In this document: positions 44,340 through 54,279 of the stretch, piece by piece
How the letters are laid out: each line of letters begins with the position of its first letter
Numbering within the stretch: the first letter of the stretch is position 1
Source of the DNA: Nocardia sp. CNY236
GTDB lineage: Bacteria; Actinomycetota; Actinomycetes; Mycobacteriales; Mycobacteriaceae
NCBI RefSeq assembly: GCF_000482385.1
Contig: NZ_AXVD01000030.1
Location: 1-62,368 of the forward strand
Length of the DNA stretch: 62,368 nucleotides
Direction: 5' to 3'
Translations under genes and position numbers: made by a program
Notes under the pieces: generated by a model
The model's input: only the letters and a program-made list of their open reading frames with translations
Told to the model about the DNA's origin: nothing
Database searches by the model: none

Positions 44340-45545
44340 CTATAGGAGTGCTGGGACTTCTTGGTGGCCGTTGATGATGAAGCTCCATAGTGGCCGCAGG
44401 TCGGCGGGGTCGGTGGCAAGGCGCAGGTCGGGGAATCTCTCGAACAGTGCTGGTAATGCGACTTCGGCTTCGAGGCGGGCCAAGTGCGCGCCGAGGCAGT
44501 AGTGGATGCCGTGGCCGAAGGCGAGGTGTGTGGTGTTCTCACGGGCGGGGTCGAATTCGTCGACGTCGCTGCCGTGGATGCTCGGGTCGCGGCCGACACC
44601 TGCCAGCGACGCGATGATCGCATCGCCTTTGCTGATGTGTACGCCGCCGAGGGTGATGTCCTCGACGGCGAATCGCAATGGTACGTGTGCCAGAGGTGGC
44701 TGCAACCGCAGAGTCTCCTCGATCACCTTCTTCCAGTGCAGGTCTCCTGTGGCCGCTGCGGCGTGGTGGCCGCTGTCGCTCAGCACAGCGACGATTGCAT
44801 GGTCGAGGAGGTTTGCGGTCGTTTCATGTCCGGCAGCGATCACCAGCATCAGGGTGTCGATCAGTTCTCGATCATCGAGCCGATCATTGTGGTCGTGGGC
44901 GTTGATCAGATCGGTAGTCAGGTCATCGGCGGGATTGTCGCGCTTGTAGGCGATCACGCTGGCGGCAGTCTCGCGCAGGCCGGCAAAGTTTCGAGAGATT
45001 TCCTGTGCGGTGAGTGAGGTGTCGAGGGTGCCATCGGCGTAGACGCACAGTTGGTCGGCGAGCTTTTCAGGGACGCCCATGAGTTCATTGATCACTCGGA
45101 TCGGGACCGCGCAGGCGAACCGGTTGCGTAGATCGACCGGGGTTCCGGCCGGCGTGGCAGCCAAGTCGTCGAGCAGCGTGGCAGTGATCGCTTCGATGCG
45201 CGGTTGCATCGCTGCAGTGCGGCGGGGATTGAAAGCCGGGGCGACCAGTTTCCGTAGCCGTTGGTGGTCGCTGCCGGTCGCGGTCAGCAGGTTCTTCACC
45301 GAAACCCACACATACAATGGCCATGCCTCGGAGACGTCCCCGCGGATGAAGGCCGGCCAGTGTTGGCTGGCGTCCTTGGAAACCCGGTTGTCCGTCAACA
45401 GTTGTTTGAGCAGTGTCGCATCGGTTACCGCCCATGCCGGGACACCCTGCACCTCGACGTGAGTGACAGGGCCGTTCGCGCGGATGTCCCTCAGCTCGCG
45501 GAAGATGTCTCTGCCCGTGATATCCATCTGCAGTGAAGTGCTCAT
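44340..45545 (-). CDS. Canonical cytochrome P450 (CYP154-like)
   Basis: The 401-aa P450 has I-helix AAGHETT, ExxR as ETLRLQPP and haem loop [12 protein letters not shown] with Cys350. It is a paralogue of the P450 at 15073 ([13 protein letters not shown] shared). It lies downstream of a TetR gene and an acyl-CoA dehydrogenase gene on the same strand and may belong to their transcript. Confidence 0.93.
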   Translation of the reverse strand: MSTSLQMDITGRDIFRELRDIRANGPVTHVEVQGVPAWAVTDATLLKQLLTDNRVSKDASQHWPAFIRGDVSEAWPLYVWVSVKNLLTATGSDHQRLRKLVAPAFNPRRTAAMQPRIEAITATLLDDLAATPAGTPVDLRNRFACAVPIRVINELMGVPEKLADQLCVYADGTLDTSLTAQEISRNFAGLRETAASVIAYKRDNPADDLTTDLINAHDHNDRLDDRELIDTLMLVIAAGHETTANLLDHAIVAVLSDSGHHAAAATGDLHWKKVIEETLRLQPPLAHVPLRFAVEDITLGGVHISKGDAIIASLAGVGRDPSIHGSDVDEFDPARENTTHLAFGHGIHYCLGAHLARLEAEVALPALFERFPDLRLATDPADLRPLWSFIINGHQEVPALL

Positions 45546-45653
45546 CCATCATGATCTCTCCAAAACGCTTTCAGCGGAGCGGTTTTGGGCAGGTGTGAGC
45601 GAGCGACTGCCAGTGCGGTCACCCCAACGACGCCACGTGGTGTACGTCGCAGC

Positions 45654-46280
45654 TCAGGAGGCGATCGCCTCGGGGATGCCCAACAACGCCGCTTGTACCT
45701 GGTGTAGCCGGTCGATGTCCCCACGCACCCCGGCGACGTTGTCGTTGTACAGGAATCCTTCGCCCAGTCGGACCAGCGCGTAGGCCAGGAGCGCTGGTTC
45801 GAGCGGTGGCCGGTAGCCGTCCTCGTGTGTGGCGCGCACGATCAGGCCCCGAACGACGTCGACGACCAGTGGCTGCACTGGTCCGTCACCTGCGGTGAGG
45901 ATACGCAACCCCGACAGCGGTTCGTTCTCGAAATAGCGCCGGAACGGCTCGTTGTCACTCATCCAGCAGTTGACCCGATGCAACACGTCCAAGATGCGTC
46001 GGGCGCCGGTGGACCGGCGCCGCGCGTCCGCGCGAGTGAGCAGCGCTTCGAACTCCGCAGCCAAGACCGCGCCGAGTACACCGTCGCGTGAACCGAACCA
46101 ACGGTAGATCGACGCCCGGCTGAGTCCGAGTCGCGCGGCGATCGACTGTATGTCCACGCGCTGACCGGACAGAAACGCCTCGCGCGCATGGTGAACGACT
46201 TGTTCCCTGGTCGCGGACGCCGGTCGGCCGGGTGGGCGGGTCGCGCGTTGCTTGGAAGACACCACGGCGGAATGATACAT
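45654..46280 (-). CDS. TetR-family regulator (QsdR-like)
   Basis: The 208-aa protein has the HTH RVDIQSIAARLGLSRASIYR followed by WFGSRDGVLGAV, similar to the QsdR group. It begins 26 bp after the acyl-CoA dehydrogenase stop, so it is likely cotranscribed and may control that gene and the P450 downstream. Confidence 0.88.
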   Translation of the reverse strand: MYHSAVVSSKQRATRPPGRPASATREQVVHHAREAFLSGQRVDIQSIAARLGLSRASIYRWFGSRDGVLGAVLAAEFEALLTRADARRRSTGARRILDVLHRVNCWMSDNEPFRRYFENEPLSGLRILTAGDGPVQPLVVDVVRGLIVRATHEDGYRPPLEPALLAYALVRLGEGFLYNDNVAGVRGDIDRLHQVQAALLGIPEAIAS

Positions 46281-46306
46281 TCCTCCGCTTTTGTATCAAA
46301 AAGAGC

Positions 46307-48103
46307 TCAGAACCAGGCCTCGTCCATCTGTACGGTCGTCGTGTCCAGGCGAGCGAGTACATCCAGAGCCGCCGTGGTCTTCGGCAATTCGAAACGGTAG
46401 AAGTACCGCGCGGCGTGCCGTTTGCCATTGTAGAAGTCGTCGAAGTGCTCAGCGGTGGCGTGAAACTGCTCGAGCCAGATCCAGGCCAGCACGATGTGAC
46501 CGAACGCTTCCAGGTAGACCGAACTGTTGGCCAGCGCGGCTTCGATGTCGCCGGAAGAGAACAGACCGCCGGTCACCTCGACCAACCGCTGCCACGTCAG
46601 GGCCAGTTGGTCGCCGAGCTCGGCCGCCTCTCCACCGGCCGCGCGCGCCGCAGCGATCGTCGCCTCGACGCGCCCGCCCAACGCGAGGAGACTGGCGCCG
46701 CCGTGCTGGGTCACTTTGCGTCCCAGCAGATCCAGGCCCTGGATGCCGTGTGTGCCTTCGTGGATCGGGTTGAGCCGGTTGTCTCGGTAGTGTTGCTCGA
46801 CGTTGTATTCACGGGTGTAGCCGTAGCCGCCGAGCACCTGGATCGCGAGGCTGTTGGCCTCCAGGCACCATTGAGCGGGCCAACTCTTGGCGATCGGTGT
46901 GAGGATATCCAGCAGCAGCGTCGCTGTACGGCGATCGTCGTCGCCCTCGCCGGTGCGTTGCTCATCGACCAGCCGGGCGCAATAGAGCACCAGGGCCAGG
47001 GCGCCCTCGGCATAGGCCTTCTGTGCCAGCAGCATGCGCTTCACGTCCGCGTGTTCGATGATCGGCCGCTGTGGCGCGGACGGATCGGCGGGCATCTTGG
47101 GGCGCCCCTGTGCCCGGGTGCGGGCATAGTCGAGCGACTCGAGGTAGCCGGTGTATCCGAGCGCTGCGGCAACCAATCCGACGCCGATGCGCGCTTCGTT
47201 CATCATGTGGAACATATAGGTCAGCCCGCGATGCGGTTCGCCGACCAGATAGCCGATGGCGCCAGGTGCGCCGTCCGGTGTCCAGCGGCCCTCGCCGAAG
47301 TTCAGCACGGTGTTCACCGTTCCCCGGTAGCCCATCTTGTGGTTGAGTCCGGCCAAGGCGACGTCGTTGCGTTCGCCGAGGGTGCCGTCGTCGCCCACCA
47401 AGAAGCGCGGCACGACGAACAGCGAGATTCCTTTGGTTCCCGGGGGGCCACCCGGGATCTTGGCCAGCACCAGGTGCACGATGTTCTCGCCGAGCTCGTG
47501 GTCGCCCCCGGAAATCCACATCTTCGTGCCGAACAGTCGATAGCTGCCGTCGTCTCGGGGCTCGGCCCGGGTGACGACGTCGGCCAGTGACGATCCGGCC
47601 TGTGGTTCCGACAGGCACATGGTGCCGAAGAAGCGGCCGTCGAGCATCGGCCGGACGAACTTCTCGACATACGCCGGCCCACCGTGAGCGAGGAGAAGAT
47701 TCGCGTTGGCCACGGTGAGGAAGGGGTAACCCGCGGTTCCTGGGTTCGCGGCCTGGAACCAGGCATAGCTCGCTTGGGTCACCGTGACCGGAAGCTGAGC
47801 GCCTCCGAGGTCGTAGTCCATTGCTGCCGAGGGCATTCCAGACTTGGCGAACGCGGCGAGCGCCTCGGCGACCTCGGGTATGATGGTGACTCGTTCGCCG
47901 TCGAAGGTCGGTTCGTGGGCGTCGTTCAACTTGTTGTGCGGCGCGAAGTACCTACTGGCCAGTTGCTCGCTCAACTCGAGTGCGTCGTCGAACGTCTCCC
48001 GCGAGTGTTCGGCATACCGTTCGCGCGTGGTGAGCTTCTCGACCTCCAGCCATTCGTAGAGCAGGAAATCGAGATCGCGCCGGGACAACAAGGTCGACCG
48101 CAT
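46307..48103 (-). CDS. Acyl-CoA dehydrogenase with C-terminal domain (DmdC/FadE-like)
   Basis: The 598-aa ACAD is longer than the ~380-aa core, matching the DmdC-like subgroup. It shows the FAD segments GTMCLSEPQAGSSLADV and MWISGGDHELGEN, and the likely catalytic Glu in NPIHEGTHGIQGLDLLGRK. ATG 48101-48103 has AAAGGATG upstream. It introduces a double bond in an acyl-CoA; the chain is unknown. Confidence 0.92.
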   Translation of the reverse strand: MRSTLLSRRDLDFLLYEWLEVEKLTTRERYAEHSRETFDDALELSEQLASRYFAPHNKLNDAHEPTFDGERVTIIPEVAEALAAFAKSGMPSAAMDYDLGGAQLPVTVTQASYAWFQAANPGTAGYPFLTVANANLLLAHGGPAYVEKFVRPMLDGRFFGTMCLSEPQAGSSLADVVTRAEPRDDGSYRLFGTKMWISGGDHELGENIVHLVLAKIPGGPPGTKGISLFVVPRFLVGDDGTLGERNDVALAGLNHKMGYRGTVNTVLNFGEGRWTPDGAPGAIGYLVGEPHRGLTYMFHMMNEARIGVGLVAAALGYTGYLESLDYARTRAQGRPKMPADPSAPQRPIIEHADVKRMLLAQKAYAEGALALVLYCARLVDEQRTGEGDDDRRTATLLLDILTPIAKSWPAQWCLEANSLAIQVLGGYGYTREYNVEQHYRDNRLNPIHEGTHGIQGLDLLGRKVTQHGGASLLALGGRVEATIAAARAAGGEAAELGDQLALTWQRLVEVTGGLFSSGDIEAALANSSVYLEAFGHIVLAWIWLEQFHATAEHFDDFYNGKRHAARYFYRFELPKTTAALDVLARLDTTTVQMDEAWF

Positions 48104-48281
48104 CAGCCCATCCTTTCGAGACATGTTCGTCTCTATGCATCGTATGTGGGATGGGCGCGCGCAGCCTCGGTTGGCAGCCGATTCGTCCGGCGGTATCGAA
48201 CCCACTCGGCGCGGCGTGCGATGGGGACAATGGAGCGTGTACTCGGTCGACGTTCGGGGGTGCCGAGCCGAAAGGCAGCCG

Positions 48282-49175
48282 ATGTCGGATGTCGCGGTGC
48301 TGATGATCGACATGCAGAACGGCTACCTCGCCGAGGACGGGCTACGGGATGCGCTGGGATGGCCGCCGATCGTTCGACTGAACGAGGTCGTCGCCGAATG
48401 CGCCGCACTGCTGGCCGCAGCGCGAGACGCAGGTATCCCCGTGATCTACTCCCGGCAGGTCAGCAGCTCGGCGGGGGAATCCTGGTGACCAATCCACGTG
48501 CGGCCGAACATTTGGCGCTCGCGTGCGGCCCGCCTGCCGCTGCTGTCGGATACGCAGTGGCGATGGCGTACCGAGCTGATGGCCGCGGTGGCGCCGCGAC
48601 CCGGTGACTTCGTGCTCGACAAGACGCGACGCAGCTTCTTCGCCGACACCGAGCTCGATGCGCTCTCGAGCGGTCTCGGTGTGCGCCGTCTCGTCGTGGC
48701 CGGGTTGCAAACGAACGTGTGTGTGGAAGCGACTGTACGAGACGGATTGGAACGCACCTACGCGATGGCGGTCGCCGAGGACGCGGTGTCCACCGATGGC
48801 CCCGCACTGCACGAGGGAGCACTCGATTCGATGCGGGTGCTCTACACCGAAGTTGCGCCCTGGAGGGAGCTGCTCGCCGACGGCGCGCCATGGGATCGTG
48901 CCTACACCACACCCAACTATGGTCGGGATCCGACCTATTGGTGTGAGCCGGACGGTGGGATCCGGACGGTGGCGGTGACGAATTGCCACAGACGGCCGAC
49001 GGCAGTGTGGATCGTCGGTCGCGGAGTGCGGCCGACCATGGTCGCGAGGGCGCTGCGAAGTCCGCCGACGAGAAAAGCGGCGACGAGTTCGACGTCCAGG
49101 TCGGGTGAAAGCGCGCCACAGCGTTGTCCATCACGGAGGTTGCGCACGGCGCCTTCGGCGACGCGCGCCAGGTAG
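48282..49175 (+). pseudogene. Damaged isochorismatase-family hydrolase gene
   Basis: From ATG 48282 the frame reads VLMIDMQNGYLAEDGL and IPVIYSRQ, as in cysteine hydrolases, then derails near the G-run at 48473-48477 and hits TGA at 48486. The true continuation is in another frame (GGGILVTNPRAAEHLALA, 48470-48525). Near 48530 the original frame resumes (LPLLSDTQWRWRTEL) and carries the catalytic Cys region VAGLQTNVCVEATV. So two opposite frameshifts about 60 bases apart disrupt the gene. The natural stop also seems lost: the frame runs on into the antisense of the tetR gene to 49175. A sequencing error could explain the frameshifts. Confidence 0.75.
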
Positions 49176-49528
49176 GCGGCTTCCAGTTCGGCGATGGCCG
49201 GGTGTTCGACGCCGGTACGCATGATCACCTCGGTCAGCGCGTTGTCGAAGTAGTACTCCACCATGGCTCGGGTCCGGTGATGTTCACGCTGGATCCAGTC
49301 GCCGCAGCTGTGATCGGCAGTGCGCAGAGCGGCCTCGGATCCATCGAAGAACTCACTGTAGACAGCGGCGAGCAGCCCGGTCTTCGATCCGAAGTGGTGA
49401 TACACCGCGCCGGTGGACACACCCGCGCGCTTGACCACCGAGGACAAGTCTTCGACGCGGCCGTTCTCGATCAGTTCGGCGCGTGCCGCATCGAGTAGGG
49501 CGCGACGAGCGATGGGCGGCCGCGCCAT
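48935..49528 (-). CDS. TetR-family regulator
   Basis: The 197-aa protein has the HTH VEDLSSVVKRAGVSTGAVYH followed by HFGSKTGLLAAV. It is divergent from the crotonase gene. An inverted repeat over the crotonase ribosome site is its likely operator. Confidence 0.92.
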   Translation of the reverse strand: MARPPIARRALLDAARAELIENGRVEDLSSVVKRAGVSTGAVYHHFGSKTGLLAAVYSEFFDGSEAALRTADHSCGDWIQREHHRTRAMVEYYFDNALTEVIMRTGVEHPAIAELEAAYLARVAEGAVRNLRDGQRCGALSPDLDVELVAAFLVGGLRSALATMVGRTPRPTIHTAVGRLWQFVTATVRIPPSGSHQ

Positions 49529-49656
49529 CAGCCTGCCTTCCGCTCGTCGTCGGTGATTCGCGAGGCTCTCGTGATCTGCACTGTTCCGGTGTCCACACAT
49601 TGTCGTCGGGTCGAGCCGCAGGTATTGACATACCGAGGCAGCGCATGCCAGGTTAA

Positions 49657-49676
49657 CATAACATAGTTACGTTATG
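49657..49676. promoter_or_regulatory. Candidate TetR operator
   Basis: CATAAC (49657-49662) and GTTATG (49671-49676) form an inverted repeat with an 8-nt centre, in the divergent tetR/crotonase region. It directly abuts the GGAGG of the crotonase gene, so binding could block both transcription and translation start. Confidence 0.55.
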
Positions 49677-49687
49677 GAGGCAGGGTA

Positions 49688-50578
49688 GTGGAATACCAGA
49701 CGCTGCACATGCGGGTGCGCGATGCGGTCGCGACAGTGACGTTGAACCGTCCGGAACGGCTGAACACGATTGTGCCTCCCATGCCAGAAGAGTTCGAGCA
49801 TGCAATGCTGGCCGCGGCGGCGGACCCGGACGTGAAGGTTGTCGTCCTGCGCGGCGCCGGCCGATCATTTTGTGCTGGTTACGATTTCGCGGAGGGCTTT
49901 CATCACTGGGATGACCGGATCACCACCGACGGCCGATGGGATCCGGGCAAAGACATGCTCTCCGGGACAGTGGTGGGGCCGACGGCGAGGTTCATGTCGA
50001 TGTGGCGCATCCCCAAGCCTGTTATCGCGCAGGTGCACGGCTGGTGTGTGGGCGGCGGCAGTGACACCGCCCTGTGCGCGGACTTGATCGTGGCTTCGGA
50101 GGACGCGCGAATAGGCACCCCGTATTCGCGGATCTGGGGCGCGCATCTATCCGGAATGTGGACCTACCGGCTGCCGCTGGCCAAAGCCAAGGAATACGCG
50201 CTCACCGGCAAGCCGTTGTCGGGCGTGGACGCCGCCGCCGTCGGACTGATCAACAAAGCCGTGCCGTTCGATCGACTCGAAGCCGAGGTCGCTGAACTGG
50301 CCACGCAATTGGCGTCTCTGCCGGCGTCGCAGTTGGCGGCGATGAAGATGATCGTCAACCAGGCCTACGAGAACATGGGCCTGGCCTCCACTCAGACGCT
50401 CGGCCCGATCCTGGACGGGCTGATGCGCAACACTCCCGACGCTGCCCAGTTCATCGACCGTGCTGCCACGGAAGGAGTCGCGGCCGCCACTCGCCAACGT
50501 GATCTGCTGTTCGCCGACTACAGTCGAGCTGGTCCGCATGATCGGCCCAACAAGGACAACGTCATCGAAATCGACTGA
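49688..50578 (+). CDS. Enoyl-CoA hydratase/isomerase-family protein (crotonase)
   Basis: The 296-aa crotonase-fold protein has the oxyanion-hole segments VVVLRGAGRSFCAGYDFAEG and HGWCVGGGSDTALCADLIVA. The position of one catalytic Glu of enoyl-CoA hydratase (GGG-D/S region) is not conserved, so the exact reaction is open. GTG 49688 follows GGAGG. It is divergent from tetR. Confidence 0.92.
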   Translation: MEYQTLHMRVRDAVATVTLNRPERLNTIVPPMPEEFEHAMLAAAADPDVKVVVLRGAGRSFCAGYDFAEGFHHWDDRITTDGRWDPGKDMLSGTVVGPTARFMSMWRIPKPVIAQVHGWCVGGGSDTALCADLIVASEDARIGTPYSRIWGAHLSGMWTYRLPLAKAKEYALTGKPLSGVDAAAVGLINKAVPFDRLEAEVAELATQLASLPASQLAAMKMIVNQAYENMGLASTQTLGPILDGLMRNTPDAAQFIDRAATEGVAAATRQRDLLFADYSRAGPHDRPNKDNVIEID

Positions 50579-50738
50579 CCTGTAGCTGGGCGGGAAACCG
50601 TCGTGGACGACGAGCGGCCCGACACTCTGTCATTCGGTTTGGCCAACGGCTACTGTGGCAGACATCATCGCCTCTGCTCCGAGGCGCCTGCGGGTATCGA
50701 TTCATTACTCGGCCGAGTGATGGAAAGGGGCACGACGG

Positions 50739-51407
50739 GTGATCAAGGTACTGGTGTCCGGCTTCGAGGAATTCGGTACGACTCCGGTGAACCCGGCTCA
50801 GGGGGTCGCCGAAGCGCTCGACGGCACGAAGATCGACGATGCCGCGATCACTGGTCTGGTCGCGCCGAGTCGATGGTTCGACTGCATCGACGCCGTCGCC
50901 GACGCCATCGAACGGATCACCCCGGACATCGTCGTGATGCTCGGCGAGTACGGCGGGCGATCGATGATCACCGTCGAGCGCATCGCTCAGAACTACAACG
51001 ATTCCGCCCGCTACCAGGTGGCCGACAACAGCGGGCGGGTGCTCGAGGGTGAACTCACCGACCCCGACGGCCCCGTGGCATATTGGTCGACACTCCCAGT
51101 GCGTGCGATGGTCTTGGCGATGCGGGAGGCCGGAATCCCCGCAGACATCTCCGACGCGCCCGGCACGTTGATGTGCAACCACCTCTTGTACGGGGTATTG
51201 CGATTCGTCGCGACGCGCGATGTGCCGCCTCGAGTTGGGTGGATCCATCTCCCGCACCTTCCAGAGGTGGCCGCGCAGGAGGGCAATCTCGGGGCCCCCA
51301 GTATGTCTCTGGCCACTTCGACTGCTGGGGTTCGTGTCGCCATCTCCGCGGCCTTGGGGCACGCCGCGGACGTCGACGCCCACGTCCACTCACGGCTGCA
51401 GATCTGA
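50739..51407 (+). CDS. pcp: Pyroglutamyl-peptidase I
   Basis: The 222-aa C15 cysteine peptidase has the triad Glu80 (ITVERIAQN), Cys146 (PGTLMCNHLLYG) and His170 (GWIHLPHLP), all at the spacing seen in bacterial Pcp. It removes N-terminal pyroglutamate. It starts at GTG 50739. Confidence 0.93.
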   Translation: MIKVLVSGFEEFGTTPVNPAQGVAEALDGTKIDDAAITGLVAPSRWFDCIDAVADAIERITPDIVVMLGEYGGRSMITVERIAQNYNDSARYQVADNSGRVLEGELTDPDGPVAYWSTLPVRAMVLAMREAGIPADISDAPGTLMCNHLLYGVLRFVATRDVPPRVGWIHLPHLPEVAAQEGNLGAPSMSLATSTAGVRVAISAALGHAADVDAHVHSRLQI

Positions 51408-51489
51408 GCGCGCCGTCGCCTCGCTCGACACTTCTCGTCTGCGCGGGGTCGCGCGAAGCGGCGCGTGTCCTGTCCCACCGGGCACGGGC

Positions 51490-52176
51490 TCAGGCCGATC
51501 GAGCGAGCCGAAAGCCGAGGTCGTCGATGCGGAAGGTCGGGTGGCTCTTGCGTCGACAGGAGGCCCGGCACGCGCGAGGCGGGTCGAAAGCGCCTGCGCC
51601 GCGGAATACCCGGTAGGGACCATAGACCTGCGGGTCGTAGACGTCCCAGCACCATTCCCAGACGTTGCCGATCATGTCGTGCAACCCCCAGCCATTGGGG
51701 GTTCGAGTGGCGACGTCGTGCACTGTGTCGCCGGAATTTCCTCGATGCCAGGCGATCTCGTCCAACTCGCCGTAGCGGGTGTGCACGCTGCCGGCCCGGC
51801 ATGCGTATTCCCACTCGGCTTCGGACGGCAGACGGTATCCATCGGCTTCCCAATCGCAGCTCACCTCGTGCGCGTCCGGTTCGTCTATCCGCGAGTAGCA
51901 CGGTTCGAGCCCCGCCGATAGTGACAACCGGTTGCAGAAGCGTATGGCGTCTATCCACGAGACTTCGGTCACCGGCTGCCGCCGTGCCACAGAGGCTGCG
52001 AGAGGTGCACCCATGACGGCCGCATACAGTTCGCGCGTGACCGGATGTGGGGCCAATCCGAAGCCCGCGAGCTCGACCTTCCAGTGCGTCCTGGTCCCCT
52101 CGTCGCGCAACACGATCTCTCCGGCGGGAATGTCGATCAGGGGTGCCATCGGACGCGGGGCTCGTTCACTGTTCAT
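51490..52176 (-). CDS. SUMF1/formylglycine-generating-enzyme-family protein
   Basis: The 228-aa protein has the family course: VTRELYAAVMG, PVTEVSWIDAIRFCNRLS, YRLPSEAEWEYACRAG, WGLHDMIGNVWEWCWDVY and a C-terminal RVFRGAGAFDPP. Classical FGE activates sulfatases by converting Cys to formylglycine. The paired C-terminal cysteines here read ACRASCRRK, not the exact FGE arrangement, so another SUMF1-type role (e.g. ergothioneine-like oxidations) is possible. ATG 52174-52176 follows AGAAGGAAAGG. It lies downstream of cysNC on the same strand. Confidence 0.85.
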   Translation of the reverse strand: MNSERAPRPMAPLIDIPAGEIVLRDEGTRTHWKVELAGFGLAPHPVTRELYAAVMGAPLAASVARRQPVTEVSWIDAIRFCNRLSLSAGLEPCYSRIDEPDAHEVSCDWEADGYRLPSEAEWEYACRAGSVHTRYGELDEIAWHRGNSGDTVHDVATRTPNGWGLHDMIGNVWEWCWDVYDPQVYGPYRVFRGAGAFDPPRACRASCRRKSHPTFRIDDLGFRLARSA

Positions 52177-52210
52177 CGCGGCCTTTCCTTCTGGATCGGC
52201 AACGCGGCTG

Positions 52211-52240
52211 TCATCCACAGCACCATCATCCACAGCACCA
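52211..52240. repeat. Two tandem 15-bp repeats
   Basis: TCATCCACAGCACCA at 52211-52225 is repeated exactly at 52226-52240, in the leader of the SUMF1-type gene. Confidence 0.9.
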
Positions 52241-52443
52241 TGCTCCCTCGTTCGACAGCACCGACGTGATCGGCCCCTCGGCGAAGATCCGGATACCGGC
52301 TGTGAAACTCTTTGTTGGTGAGCATCGGCGACATCGATGCGCTGCACGGCCACAGCGAAACCGAAGAATCGCGGTGCAAACCGTTGTCGCTCGGGTCGTC
52401 CGAGTCGACTACTGCGGGGCTCGGCCGGTCGCCGGGCTCTGGT

Positions 52444-54279
52444 TCAGTCCGTGCGGGTCACCCGCGCGATGATGGTCGCGGCCATCGACGCCGGGTCCCC
52501 ATGGTCGGGTCTCAGGACGATGTCGGCGTTCGTCGGCGTCTCGTAGGGGTCGTCGACACCGGTGAAGCCGTGGATCTCGCCGGCGCGCGCCTTGGCGTAC
52601 ATACCTTTGGGGTCACGCGCTTCGCACACGGCCAGCGGGGTGTCGACGAACACCTCGAGGAATGGGATGCCCGCCGCTTCGTGTGCAGCGCGTACTCGGT
52701 CCCGGTCGGCGCGGTACGGGCTGATCAGCGAGACCACCGCCACCACTCCGGCATCGGCGAACAACCTGGCCACCTCGCCGACGCGGCGCACGTTCTCGGC
52801 CCGGTCCGCGGCGCTGAACCCGAGGTCGGAGTTGAGCCCGTGGCGTAGGTTGTCACCGTCCAGCAGGAAGGCCGGCCGGCCGGCGGCAACCAACCTGCGC
52901 TCCAGTTCCACGGCGACGGTGGATTTTCCGGAGCCCGACAGACCGGTCAACCAGACCGTCAGGCCGCGGGTGGCGCGCTCGTCACGTTCCACCGCTGTGG
53001 AATGCCATATCACTCGCGCGGAGGGCAGGCTGGGACCGGTGATCATGCCTGCGGCGACCGTGTAGTTGGTGGTGTCGTCGACCAGGATGAAGCTGCCGGT
53101 GGTGCGGTTGCGCCGGTAGGGGTCGAACAACAGTGGCTGGCGGGTGCGTAGCTGTACGCGGCCGATCTCATTGAGCGACAACGTCTCTGCGTGCTCGTCG
53201 CGATGCAGGGTATTGACGTCCAGCCGGTAGTCCAGAGAACGGACTTCGACGGTTCCTGTGCGGGTGGTGTGTCGGATGGTGTAGGTCGCGTGTGGGGTGA
53301 GTGCTGTGTCCTCGGCGAACCAGCACACCATGGCATCCAGATCGCTGCCGGCGTGTGGGCGGTTGTTGGGACGGCAGATCAGGTCTCCGCGAGAGATGTC
53401 GAGTTCGTCGGCGAGCTGAATGGTTACCGCTTGCGGGGCAAAAGCTTCCGTGATCGGCGCTCCGCCCGGCCCCCAGATCGCGGCCACGGTCGTGGTGAAT
53501 CCCGAAGGCAGTACCGCCACGTCGTCACCCGGCTTGAACACCCCGCCTGCCACGGTGCCCGCATAGCCGCGAAAGTCGTGCTCATGTCGTCGGGTGACGT
53601 ATTGGACCGGGAAGCGCGCATCGATCAGGTTGCGGTCCGAGGCGATGTGCACCTGTTCCAGATGGTGCAGCAGGGGAGTGCCTTCGTACCATGGCATGCT
53701 GACGCCGTGGTGCACGATATTGTCGCCGTGCAGTGCGGACACCGGCACGAAGGTGAGGTCGGCGACGTCGAGCTTGGAGGCGAATCGGGTGAACTCCTCG
53801 CGGATCTGCTCGAACCGCTCCTGCGCCCAGTCGACCAGGTCCATCTTGTTCACGCACAGCACCATGTGCGGTATGCCCAGGAGGCTGGCCAGGAACGCAT
53901 GACGGCGGGTCTGCTCCACTATTCCTTTGCGCGCGTCCACCAGGATCAGCGCCAGGTCGGCGGTGGATGCGCCGGTCACCATGTTACGGGTGTACTGCAC
54001 GTGGCCGGGGGTGTCGGCGATGATGAACTTTCTTCGGGGAGTGGCGAAATAGCGATGCGCTACATCGATGGTGATGCCTTGTTCGCGTTCGGCGCGTAGG
54101 CCGTCGGTCAGCAGTGCCAGGTTCGGGTAGTCGTCGCCTCGGTCGCGGCTGGTGCGTTCCACCGCGGCGAGCTGATCGGTGAAAAGCGTCTTGGAGTCGA
54201 ACAGCAGTCTTCCGATGAGGGTAGATTTACCGTCGTCGACGCTGCCGGCGGTGGCCAAGCGCAAGAGTGTGGATTTCAT
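52444..54279 (-). CDS. cysNC: Bifunctional sulfate adenylyltransferase GTPase subunit/APS kinase
   Basis: The 611-aa fusion starts with an EF-Tu-like GTPase (G1 GSVDDGKST at 12-20, [16 protein letters not shown]), then beta-barrel domains, and ends with APS kinase (P-loop GLSGSGKST near residue 445, [16 protein letters not shown]). With CysD it makes APS and then PAPS, the sulfuryl donor for sulfotransferases and a precursor for assimilation. Its ATG overlaps the cysD stop (ATGA). Confidence 0.96.
   Translation of the reverse strand: MKSTLLRLATAGSVDDGKSTLIGRLLFDSKTLFTDQLAAVERTSRDRGDDYPNLALLTDGLRAEREQGITIDVAHRYFATPRRKFIIADTPGHVQYTRNMVTGASTADLALILVDARKGIVEQTRRHAFLASLLGIPHMVLCVNKMDLVDWAQERFEQIREEFTRFASKLDVADLTFVPVSALHGDNIVHHGVSMPWYEGTPLLHHLEQVHIASDRNLIDARFPVQYVTRRHEHDFRGYAGTVAGGVFKPGDDVAVLPSGFTTTVAAIWGPGGAPITEAFAPQAVTIQLADELDISRGDLICRPNNRPHAGSDLDAMVCWFAEDTALTPHATYTIRHTTRTGTVEVRSLDYRLDVNTLHRDEHAETLSLNEIGRVQLRTRQPLLFDPYRRNRTTGSFILVDDTTNYTVAAGMITGPSLPSARVIWHSTAVERDERATRGLTVWLTGLSGSGKSTVAVELERRLVAAGRPAFLLDGDNLRHGLNSDLGFSAADRAENVRRVGEVARLFADAGVVAVVSLISPYRADRDRVRAAHEAAGIPFLEVFVDTPLAVCEARDPKGMYAKARAGEIHGFTGVDDPYETPTNADIVLRPDHGDPASMAATIIARVTRTD

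Noticed and set aside
48486..48488. TGA in the isochorismatase frame read as selenocysteine
   Set aside because: The family has no Cys there, and the correct sequence continues in another frame, so a frameshift explains it.
49625..49659. TTGACA with TAACAT as a promoter for the crotonase gene
   Set aside because: The spacer would be 23 bp, too long for a sigma-70-type promoter.
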